Positions 12,571 to 22,713 of a DNA stretch of 64,000 nucleotides are shown here, in pieces. The stretch spans positions 39,968,001 to 40,032,000 of the forward strand of contig NC_081826.1 in the NCBI RefSeq assembly GCF_030867095.1, in the 5' to 3' direction. The notes beneath the pieces are model-generated. The model did no database searches and was not told the origin of the DNA. It was given only the letters and a program-made list of their open reading frames with translations. The first letter of the stretch is position 1. Every line of letters begins with the position of its first letter. Both the position numbers and the translations under genes were made by a program. The stretch is from Alligator mississippiensis (taxonomy: Eukaryota; Chordata; Crocodylia; Alligatoridae).

Positions 12571-13704
12571 CTTGCAGGGGACAGCATCACAGAAGTAAGG
12601 AGAAAATAAAATTTCAAGAGGAAAAGAATAATCAATGGTGCTAAAAGTAGGCAACAGGTTGAGAAGGGTGAAGATGGGTGCCGATTTTGAGATTGACTTA
12701 AAAGAGGATATTAGTAACTCTTGTGAAAGAGATTTCAGTGGAGTGCAAAGGGCAGAGACCAGAATGACCTGGAGGAGGAGCAGAATTCCTGAAGTGATTG
12801 TAGATAATAAATTTAATGGTCTTAGAGATGAAAGGGATAAGAGGGGGAACAGAAGTTGGAGAGACATGAGGGACTGAAGGCTGCTCTGTTTTAAGATGGT
12901 AGATATTAAGTATATTTGCATTGTGAAGAAAAAGAGCCAGAAGAACCTGAGAAATTATCAGAAGAGTAAGGGAGGGAATGAAAGTGAGCATATGATAAAG
13001 ATAAGGTAATGAAATGGAATAGGATGGGCCCTTAGGTGAGCAGAGCAGGTAGAGAAGGAGAGAAGATAAAAACCTTCTGTGTCTGATAGGAAAGAAGGAA
13101 AACAGAGTTGTAGGAAGAAAACAAGGAAAGCCAAGTGGATGGGGCAGGTCACATCACATTTCATCAGATTTTCCTTTGAAAACATTTGAAAGATTCTGTT
13201 GAAAGGGAGAAATGTTGGCAGGACAAGGGAAGGGTTTGAGGAGAGACTCAAAGGTGATTACAAGACACTGGGGATGAAGGTCATAAGAGCCCATCAAATT
13301 GAAGACAAGAAGTAGAGAAGATGAGAGAACTGAAGGAAGAGAGAATAAATTTGCAGTGTGAAGAAGTCAGCCTGGTCACAGGATTTATGCCAGAAAAGAG
13401 AGCAGAAGAGGAAGAAGCAGATATCAGGGTTGAGCCTTATTTGCTTTTCACCACAACTGCAGGGAAAATGGACCACACTGAGAACTTACAGGGGCACAGG
13501 TCTCAAATTCAAAACTTCTGCAAGACACAAGAGCCCAAAAAGGGAAGATAGGAAGACATAACAAACAGAAAGAGTAACAGGGTGAGAGGGAGATGGCTGA
13601 TAAGCCCCCAGAAAGAGAGTGAAAGTGGAAGAGAGGGAGCTACAGAGTGACAGAGAAATCAAGTAGGGAGCAACACTTGATAAGGTATAAAACAAGCAAA
13701 GAGT

Positions 13705-15445
13705 AGGGGTGTGCGAAACGGGCCTGTAACAGGAGACCTTCTCGGGGCTGATTTAGCTTGGCCCATCCACCTGTTCTGGGCCAACCGCCTGCCTTCTTGC
13801 CCACCACACCCTGATGTTAATTAATTAATTACTGATCTTAATAAGAGGGAGGCTGCCCATTTCTTGCCCCAATGCCAGGGGGCGCTATCTGCAGCACTGT
13901 ACCTCCCCAACACTGCAGCCCATGCCTCGCAGATGGTATCCTCTGTTGTCAACTTCACCGGGCCCACTCTGGGCCGCAGAATCCTACTGTTTGAACCCCA
14001 CCTGGATCCCTCCACTCAGGCGGAGTACTCCACCTTCATTCTAGGCTGCATAGCTCCCTGAGCTGCTCCCCCTTATGGGTGTGGTCCCCCTGGGGCCTTT
14101 GGCTCTACTGGCCCTGGCCTCACCTCCAGGCCAGTTGGAACCCCAGGCCCCCCGCTCTGGGTGTCCCTCATGGTGGGCCTCTGGCCCTTCAATCCTTCCG
14201 GTCCTGGCTCCAGTATTGACCAGTCAGGGGATTTAAAGACAGGTTTCTGAGTCTATGGCCCTACTCTCTTGCTGCGGTCCACCTTCTGGACCTTACAAAG
14301 GGGTAACCCACCCAGTTGTGATAGCTGGGGTTAAGGCACCCCAACCTGCCTTTCACCAGGGTGGTAACTGGGTTGGCATTTCCTGGGGGCTCCCACGCCA
14401 CTGAGAGCCCCACCAGGCCACCCACTCCCGGCAGGGTGCAGTTTTAGGTCATGCCCAGGACCAGGAGCCTCCTGACCATCCTCTACAGCTCCTCCCTTAC
14501 CTCCAGAATGTTCCATGAAGCCTTGCAGCCAGGTGATGTTGCTGCGCCTCCAGTCAGCAGAAAAATGCCCTGTTTATATGGGCGGCCCGAGCTCTAAAAT
14601 GGCTGCCACAATTAAGCACCTGCTGGCTGCTTTGCCCCAGATTCTTAAAGTGGCAGGCACAAACAGTGCCCTGCCACAGGGCCGTATTCAGTTTGGATTC
14701 GGCCCAAATTGGGGACCATGATTGAATTAATTGATTTGGATCACTGTCCCTGATTTAATTCAGCCGAATCTGAATCTGAAGATTTGATGCAGATTCAGAG
14801 AATTGGCAATTCGGCCATAGACACAGCTTTAAATGTTTTTTCTACATACCTCGAGGTACCAGGTGCAGCTTGTGAATGCTGCAATGCTGGGGCAGATGTA
14901 GTGTCCCACAGAAGTGTGGCCCCCGCTTCCTGTGTGCTTGCAGTAAACCCAGAACTGGACTTCCAGGTCTGCCACCGAACATGCTGAGGGGCCCCCTATG
15001 GCACCCTGGCCCAACACTTGGCCACAGGGGGATCCCAGGTGCCCCCCCAAACCCAGGAGGCACCAGTCACCGAGCTGAGGGTGTGTGGGGGGGGGGGCCC
15101 CCAGCATGCTCCCAAGTGGACCAGAAGTGCTTCTGGTCCACTTCTGGATCTGCTGCCGAATGCCCTGGGAAGTCCCCCATGCTCCTGTGGGACACTCCAT
15201 CTCTCCTACCATTGCAACATTCATGAGCCACCTGGTACCTTGAGGAATGTAGAAAAAACATTTAAAGCTGTGTCTATGTCTGAATCACAGAATCTTGCTA
15301 AATCTCTCCGAATCAATTTAGAGGGTTCCAATTTGATTTGGAGAGATTAAAGGGTCTCCTGATGCAATTCATATTCGGAGATTTGGCTATCGAGTTGGCC
15401 AAATCTCCACTGAATTGAATCAGGGATCGAAGCTTCACACAGCCC
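13705..15445. mobile_element. 1.7-kb element with inverted ends and a long internal inverted repeat
   Basis: The tips AGGGGTGTGCGAA (left) and AGGGCTGTGTGAA (right, reverse complement) agree. Internally 14815-14911 and 15184-15282 form an inverted repeat of about 97 bp, with shared core ACACAGCTTTAAATGTTTTT and TCTACAT. No transposase was recognised. The left 0.9 kb (13.73-14.6 kb) is different GC-rich sequence that may be captured or separately inserted. Confidence 0.5.
15114..15143. repeat. Perfect short hairpin inside the 13.7-15.4 kb element
   Basis: The arms AAGTGGACCAGAAG and CTTCTGGTCCACTT are perfect 14-bp inverted copies separated by TG, directly after a G-run at 15087-15097. Confidence 0.85.
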
Positions 15446-16554
15446 TCATGCAGCTTAGGCTTTGTTTGGGTCATCAAGCCATTGAGGTGAATGTGGCAGA
15501 TTATAAAGAGAGGAAGAAAAAGATCCAGCAGTCAAAATGAGAACAGAGTGATGATGGATGGGATAGAAAGTTAAGGGGACAGAGAAGAAGCAGATACAGT
15601 GTTTTTCATAAGAGAAGGGAAAAAAGGTGAGGGACAGAGATGCAGGTTGTAGAAGCAGGGGATAAGAAGCCCTCTGCACTGTCTGATCCCAGATGGGGAG
15701 TGTGAGTGAGAGGCTTCAGTAAGAGACAGCAGCTGCAGAAACAATGTCAGGAGTTGGAGGAACTGAGAAAATAAGGGCTCAGGATGGCTGTGATCTATTT
15801 AGAGATGGAATAAGCATTTTAGAGACAGCAAGGGAAGGGGAGGATTGGGGTGGATGTGACGATAGAAATAGTGGCAGAAAAAAGGTAAAGGTGGTAGCAA
15901 TACCTCAGCTAGTCAAATGCTAATTCTGCAGCTTAAAATCAATGACACTCTATAAAGTAAAACTTTGAAAAGAAATAAAGCATATGTCAAGGCATTTTGG
16001 ATAGAGAAACACACCCATAGAAGACATTAAGAGTAGTTTAGTATAATACTTATTTTCAATGTATACACATCCCTTACAGCCTGTGTCACATGTAAGTTGT
16101 CCTTCATTCTGGCTGAATTAAGCTCCTTTTTACAGTTAAATATCTAAAATAATAGAAGCCAACATCTATAGCACCGGCCACATGAGATATTGGAGCAAGA
16201 ACTAACTAGGGTGAATGATTTTCTCAGGTAATGGCCTAAAAATGTTGGTAGCTGTGTAAATCTGCATATGTCAACAGAAAAAAGAAAGCCAGAATAGCAA
16301 TTGTAGTGCTATTCAAAGACAATACAAGAAGACGGAACTTTTCTTAGAGAGACTGTTGTCTATAGGCCAACTTGGAATTGTGAGCAAGGAAATTGCTGGG
16401 TTGTGCTGTGGCTCATGGCCATTGTGAAGGCACAGTACTCTGTGTGGTGCTTGGGTTCCCATAAGGATCTGCAGAGTTTGTAGAAAGGTCTCATAGCTCA
16501 TTCCACAGGTAGCCACTCTTGACTTAATGACTAAGAAGAAACTCCATCGGGGTC

Positions 16555-16860
16555 CAATAGCATAACTGATGGGGGCGACCAGGGCAGCAGCCCTAGTCAC
16601 TGCCTTTGTGGTGGGGGGCTTAAAAGTAGCCATTGCTGCAGCAGTAGGTGATCGTACAGCCATTATCAGCGCTGTCCCATGTGCCACATGGCTGCCTAGG
16701 TTTCCCCATTGGATTCTCCTTCCAAAGATTTTACCATGGGGGAGGTTAAGGTGGGTGTACTGGGGACAGCGAGAGAAGGGTCCGGGAAACCCCACTCGTG
16801 GGACCTGATGTGGGGAAAAACAGTAAAATAAAGAAAGAAACACAAAATAGTTACTTACCT
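16555..16860. mobile_element. Possible hAT-like terminus and adjoining unrecognised sequence
   Basis: CAATAGCATAACTGATGGGG then GCGACCAGGGCAGCAGCCC resembles the end of the 2604-2780 hAT type (CAGTGGTGTAACTAGGG...GGGCAGCTGCCC). No opposite end was found. A 191-codon minus frame covers this area but has no recognised domain. Confidence 0.3.
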
Positions 16861-16951
16861 GCAGAAGGAGTGGCACTAGAAGATCCAAAAGAAAAGCCCA
16901 CGCAGTTTACAAGCCATGCTTTTATGCAATTAAGGCTGTTGGGTGACATCA
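16859..16951 (-). promoter_or_regulatory. Promoter-like cassette with adjacent 5' splice site (minus strand)
   Basis: In minus-strand order: a CRE-like TGATGTCA (16951-16944), a TATA-like CATAAAAG (16926-16919), an ATG at 16888, and a consensus donor CTGCAG|GTAAGT with the exon ending at 16859. A pyrimidine tract and CAG acceptor-like site follow at about 16810. The neighbouring 16980-17400 DNA is CpG-bearing. It could be the start of a transposable element or of an unannotated transcript. Motifs are seen; function is inferred. Confidence 0.3.
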
Positions 16952-16979
16952 CAAGGATGCACTAGCTGGCAGAAATAAA

Positions 16980-17900
16980 AATGGCTGCTGGCAATAGGGA
17001 AAAGAGAGCCAGTGAGGAGGCAGAGGCTTTCCACGCTGGTGGTAGGTGGTTCCGGCGCGAATTTGAAACGCCCGAGCGACGGGCAGCTAGAGGATCATTG
17101 GGAGCTCCTCATACCGGGGGTACTGATATCGAGCCCCAGGAGGGGCGGGAGGAACTTCCCCCAGTGCTGCCGAGGAGATGCATTAAGGGAAGTGCCGAGC
17201 AGCGGCGCAACCAGGACGATGAGCCCAAGGGAGAGGCTGAAGCTAACCTGGGGAAGCAAGGGTGTCCCCACTTGACCATTCCCAGGTTGGGGAGCTGGGC
17301 TAGGGGTGGAGAAGAGAGGGGAGCCCTGCGGGACTGGTGTTGGGGGAGCACTGCCAAATTCAGGCAGAAAGGCTGAGAAAGCTGACTGGTAGGACACCAG
17401 ATAGGGGGACCTTCTGGGTCCTTCCTTTTGGTTTTTTCTTTTTTCATTTTATTTCTTTACCCCTGCTCAACGGCGGCACCTTTGGACTCCAAGAGGAGAG
17501 CTGACTGGCTCCAGGGAATTGCAGGCCTAGAGCCCGGGCCAGCTAATTATCCGTCCCCAAGGATAGAGGGGGATACGTCTGGGCACAAGGAATATCTGTA
17601 CTGGAGAGGCTGCCATGTCAAGATCTGGCACCCCACCAGAGCTTGGCGTAAGGCTAAGGTGTAGGGGAGATGGAGCCCCACAAACATCCTACAAGCGGTG
17701 TGGTAATCCCTGAGGGGAACTTTGAGGTTGAACCCCACACTGATATAACATTCAAAGACGTGGCAGGCGAGTTCAGGGAAGGCCAGAGGAACAACCAAAG
17801 CCCACTTCGGGGAACCAAGGTGGCACGTGAGCCCACCCTCTACTGCCCGGACCAAGGTGGCACGTGAGTGGGCATTCGAAGCCAGATGGGTGCAGTGGGC
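16980..17900. other. CpG-bearing GC-rich segment of unknown origin
   Basis: CpG dinucleotides (GCGCGAATTTGAAACGCCCG and CGAGCAGCGGCGCAACC regions) are retained here, unlike the surrounding DNA. Frames of 131 aa plus and 124 aa minus are open but unrecognised. The repeated phrase AAGGTGGCACGTGAG occurs at about 17816 and 17853. A young mobile element or an unannotated promoter are both possible. Confidence 0.35.
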
Positions 17901-18884
17901 ATAAGACTTTGTCCTGTACATTTTTACTCACATGAGTAAGTCGCACTTAACATGAGTTGCATTAACTATAATAGAAATGCTTCTTCAATTAGAGTCTTTC
18001 AGAATCAGGCCAAAGAGGCAATTAAGGTGGCATTCTATTTCTTTTTGCTCACATAAGTGGCAAGTTGTTAGTCATCTTAAGTGACCATTCTGTTTCCCAG
18101 AAGTGTGGACATGAACATGGACATGTGCAGTACATATGCACAGACTGAGCATGTGCAATAGACTACACACTGGCTGTGTACATGCCCAGTTACAAGCCCC
18201 CTTGAGGATATAATCCAGTGTTCACAATCCAAAAAATTAAGCAACCCACAAACTTCCTATTACAGTGTTCCAACCACCACACAACAGATTAGGAGGTATT
18301 ATCCGGGACCTTTTCTGGTGGTGTTCCCTGGACAGCTAAGAGAGGAGATACGTAGGTCCATGTGGAAGAGAGCAAGCTAAAGGATGTGCAGCTACATGAG
18401 ATGGCTGATGGGGGTCTCTCAGTGAGGGAAATATTCCACACTGCCCACCACCCATTTTTTCCAATGACTATTCAACACAGAGGACAATGTTTCAACTTCA
18501 GAATGAATTCCAGAGAAGGACTTGGATAATGCCTGACCTGTGGCAATGAGGTTAGAGAACTGTGTTAGGAAGTCAGATATTTTCTAACTTCCTAACAAGA
18601 GAGGCTTTGAATGGAATCTGTAAGTATTTTACTGACATTTTTTTTTTTTACTGACATGTTTTTACTGACAGATTGTAAGCAGGATTTCTTGCTGCCATGC
18701 AAGTGGACTTTGCCCCCTTAAGAATCCTTCAGACAGTCCAAACAATAGTCCAGGCTTAATCGCATGCAGCCTCACCATCTGGCTTTGTTTTCTTGAGAGC
18801 CCCTCAGCCAATCTGCATAATACAAATAATACTCCTTGTCCCAAACAAACAAATAAATGAGTAAAGCAAACGTTTCTTCAGGCA
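17901..18884. other. Intergenic, no gene recognised
   Basis: Mixed sequence. A short direct repeat TTTTTACTGACA occurs twice around 18640-18670, around a poly-T run. Nothing else was identified. Confidence 0.5.
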
Positions 18885-19075
18885 ACAGGGGAAGGCCTTT
18901 TAAGTCTTGTTCTTCCTAGAGGTGAGTACCTGTTTCCTGCCCATAGACTGCTCCTTCCTCAGCTCAAGCTTCTTACCCTCTCTCCTCTTGGGCTTCAAAC
19001 TGCCAGCTAATCACCCACAGCTGGGCCCCAGGACTGGCTGCTCCACTTAAAGGGCCAGACCACCCTGTTACATGG
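18885..19075. mobile_element. Possible LTR-derived fragment
   Basis: The reverse complement begins TGTAACAGGGTGGTCTGGCC and continues with a CTTTAAGTGG-type segment. This resembles LTR-like repeats I have seen in reptile genomes. No partner LTR or internal region was seen. Assignment is weak. Confidence 0.25.
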
Positions 19076-19087
19076 ATTTTTTTTATA

Positions 19088-19545
19088 CAAAGTTTCCCTC
19101 GCTTTATACTGTATGTGCATTCCTGGAAAACAGTGCATAACTCAAATTCACAAAAAGGGAACCCACTTTACAATGTAACAAATAGGGATACATCTAAAGA
19201 CCTCAACTGTACTGACCTCCAGATTTCTTTTTACCACTTTTAGAAGACAATTTTGGTACTCACCAACAGCAGACAGTACACACAAGCACAGGGCATTATC
19301 ATGATGGCAACTACAGAAACACATCCCACAGACAACAAGTGAGGAGCACAGATCCACACATGAGACTATATTTTGATGCACGTCATTCCTACAATGCACC
19401 GCACAAAGCAGCTGACTGTGGGCTTCTATCACACCGATCCCATAGGAGTGAATTTACCTCACATATAATGAATTTTTGGTATAAAAGGGTCATTGCATGA
19501 GAGCGAATTCACCATACAGAACCCACATAAAGTGAGGGAAACTTG
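19088..19545. mobile_element. Tigger/pogo-like Tc1-mariner non-autonomous element
   Basis: The ends read CAAAGTTTCCCTCGCTTTAT (left) and, in reverse complement, CAAGTTTCCCTCACTTTATG (right). Both abut TA dinucleotides (19086-19087 and 19546-19547). The 'CCTCGCTTTAT' terminus recalls Tigger elements. No transposase frame is visible in the 458 bp. Confidence 0.75.
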
Positions 19546-19547
19546 TA

Positions 19548-21572
19548 ATGTAAATGTAACACTTCTGTCAGGCCCTAGACAGCAGCAGCAGGAGGCAGGT
19601 TCAAATTTAGGGGTTTAAAACCAACATGCTAAATCTGGCTCAAGTTCCTACCCAGAAAAACATCTTACTTGACTGTACAATGGTTTTACACTGTACTTTC
19701 CCCTACTTCCCCCCACACCCTGATACCCTTGACTTCACCCTGAATCATGCTGCCCCCACCTCCAAGCCTCATTGGCCCTGTCACCCTTGTCCTAGCATGG
19801 AACCTCAGCCAGTGCCTCTCCCCCGTCATTTCTCTGCACCTCCATCCCAGCTGCACTGCTTGCCCAGGGCCATGCCACTGCGCCTGCCTTCCAGGCAGTC
19901 AGTCATTGCAGGCAGACAATAGAATTCAGCAGCAGCAAGTGGCTGGGGTGGTGAGCTATGGAGGCTCCTTCGGGCCACAAAGCTCTGGCACAGAGCTTAC
20001 TTCAGGGCTCCAAATTGTGCTCCTGCTCAGACAAAAGATAGCACTGCTCAGCTCTATCATTACTTGACTCCATCTTCAATCAAGCTCACTATTCTGAGTT
20101 TTTACAGGCAGCTCAATTTTTTTTACAGATCTTACAGATGAGCACTTTTATCCTTGTTGACAGTCCATAAATTTATGGAGAGTTGGCAACTCTGTTGGAT
20201 TCCAGGGAATGTGTACTAACCACTCAGCTTTTGGGTCCTCCTCCTCCATCTTGTTACTTGTGCTCAGGTATATGTGTATATAGTCATCTATGTGGGCAAG
20301 GTAACATGAATGGAAAACAGAAACACAGAATCATAGAAAATTAAGGTTGGAAGGGACCTCAAGGGGTCATCTAATCCAACCCCCTGCTCAAAGCAGGACC
20401 ATCCCCAACTATATCATCCCTAACTGTGTGCATGTGCCAAAAATGCATGCAAGTTCGAATTTATACATGTCAAAATGGTCAACACTAAGGGCAGCAAGTT
20501 TATAACAATGTCACTATCCAAATGAAACTACACAGGAAAGACTGTAATTACCCAAACTGGACTCCGGCTAAGGCACCTAGGTGGTACACCTAGGTATTAT
20601 GAAAAGTGCTATGGGAACTTTATCATGGGTAATCATGAGGTTAGTTCATATCTCAGCCCAAAAGACTCTCTTAAAAATCTTAGGATATTTTTGTTTAAAA
20701 GTAACTACATATGCTGAGTAGTTGTTGACTAAATGACTAAATGAAAAAAACATAATCACTATAAATAGTAATGAAAGTAACCAAAGCACAAACTTCTACT
20801 AGAGATTGCACGATATGTATTAAAATTGAGTCAATTTCCAGTTATAGGATCACAAATCTACCAGATGAAGATATTAAATTAATTTTCTATTCTCTAAATA
20901 AAATCCTGGCTTCCCTGAAGGTGAATAGCAAAACTCCCACTGACTTCAGTTGGGCCAGTATTTCATCCTATGTATTTAAGAACACTTTAACTAATTTTTT
21001 AATACTTTCTAAAAAATCAAAAGAAAAATGTGCTTACATTTGAATTTACAATGCCAGGTTTCATCCCAGAGTGAATTACTATAGCTTTGACATAAATTCA
21101 TCAGAATAGGGGTTGAAAATTTAAAGATGAACATACCCTTAACAATAGCCAGGCTAGCAAGTGCTTGGTAAAAAGGATGTACAAAAATAATTTGCTGTAA
21201 ATTCCTGCAAATAAAGACCAAAATATAAATTAGTGAAATAGGCAATGGATATTCTTCTAATTTTAATCTGTAATTTATAAAAGAAAGAACATGTAATGGT
21301 CACAATTACATGTTTTGAAAGCATTCAATATCTCAACTCAGATATATAATATTGCCACATGTGAAGTACAATATCCTGAATAATACTAATTAATCTATTA
21401 AAGTAAATTAACAAAGTTAATAAAATATGAATGAGACATAAGGTCTCTCAATTAAATGTAAAACTACGGTAAAAAAGGCCTGTAGCCTGTTAAAATATAT
21501 ATCCAGAGGTTGCCTGAAATTAAGTTATTCTTTCTAACAGCGTACTCAAGTTCCCCCCTTTATCTACTCAGT
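19548..21572. other. Intergenic, mostly AT-rich; contains only a CR1 tail
   Basis: A GC-richer part at 19690-20000 has overlapping frames without domains. From 20430 on it is AT-rich unique sequence. No gene was recognised. Confidence 0.5.
20327..20412 (-). mobile_element. CR1 3'-end fragment
   Basis: The plus strand reads AGAATCATAGAAAATTAAGG, then TTGGAAGGGACCTC and CCAACCCCCTGCTCAAAGCA, the reverse complement of a typical CR1 3' end. It is short and separate from the 9.8-11.7 kb copy. Confidence 0.85.
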
Positions 21573-22713
21573 GGGTGCATCTACACATGCAAATGCTAAA
21601 GGGTGGGTTTACTTTAGAGTACATTACTCTAGAGTAAACCCAAGCTGGGCAAGTGTATACACGTGTGGTGATGTGGGAGCAGATTTGCTGCTCCAGGCTC
21701 CCCCTGGTTGCAAACACAGGGGCTGGCAGGAAGCACAGGGCCATGAGACAGCTGTCTCTGGGCAGGGGCTGACAGATTGTTCCCTGTCCCCTAGAGCTGC
21801 CTGCTGCCAGGGTGGGCTCTGCCACCAGAGCCTGGGCAAGGACCATGTTCCCTTGCCTTGGCAACAGGGAGCTCCAGGTTCTGGCTCCCTAATTGAAGGC
21901 AGGGGGCTTGGAAAGAGCTGCAGGGGAAAGGTAGGTCCCAGCCCCCTGCCCTGATCTGCCAGTAGGGCAGCTAGCAGTGAGCCCCCGGTTGGGCCAGGAT
22001 TTCCTGCCCAGACAGGGGCTCACTGCTAGGTGCCCCATGGTGGATTGGAGCTCTGGGCTGAGACTTCTTCCACTCTCACTGCCCCCCCCCCCCCCCAACC
22101 GCTCTTTCCAAGACCTGTGCCTCTATTGCTCAATTGGACACAGGGGTGGGACATGTCAGTGCTGGCCGGGAGCTGTCTCGGTCAGGGGCAGGTCCCAGTC
22201 AGCTCCAGGCTGGGCAGGGAACTCTCCTGCTGCAGGAAGCCATCAGCCCCTGCTCCATGATTAGGGATTGCTTCGTGATCAGGGATTGCTCAGCAAGCAA
22301 AGCAGCCTGTAGGCTGGATTGTTCCTAGCCTGTTCCCAGCCCCACTCCACGATTGTGGTTGGGGAGTTAGGGCTGGGAGAACTCTGCTGCTGGGGCAGGA
22401 GAACATTGTCCCCACCCAGGCTGGTGGTGGAGCCCACCCCAGCAGCAAGCAGTTCCTGGGGGCAAGGAGCAACCTCCTACTCCCTGCCTTCCAGCTGACC
22501 AGAAGCAAGTTTGCTCCTAGTCAGCAGTCTACATGTGGTGTATTACACAGTAAGTAATCATAAGTAAATTTTCTACTTGCATTTACAGGTAGCAAATGTA
22601 CTTGCTATTAGAGAAAATTACTGAGCAGTAAGTGTCTGCACATGTTGATGATGACACTTGCTGCGCAGCCATTTGCGCTAATCTGGAGTAAAGTATCTTG
22701 TATAGACGTGCCT
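21573..22713. mobile_element. Long MITE-like element with GGGTGCATCTACAC-type ends
   Basis: Left end GGGTGCATCTACACATGC; right end in reverse complement AGGCACGTCTATACAAGA. The central 0.9 kb is GC-rich and unlike the flanks, with a C15 run at 22082-22096 and TTTAGAGTACATTACTCTAG imperfect symmetry near the left end. No recognisable protein. Confidence 0.5.

Larger units (their letters stand above)
12270..15900. repeat. Purine-rich strand-asymmetric tract interrupted by two transposons
   Basis: The plus strand is heavily A/G-biased at 12270-12402, 12571-13700 and 15450-15900. It is interrupted by the hAT at 12403-12570 and the inverted-repeat element at 13705-15445. Continuity of the bias suggests one older sequence of unknown family was split. 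No protein was recognised on either strand. Confidence 0.4.

Noticed and set aside
16313-16888. 191-codon minus frame
   Set aside because: No domain recognised and it crosses a strong donor at 16859. Kept only as part of the promoter-like observation.
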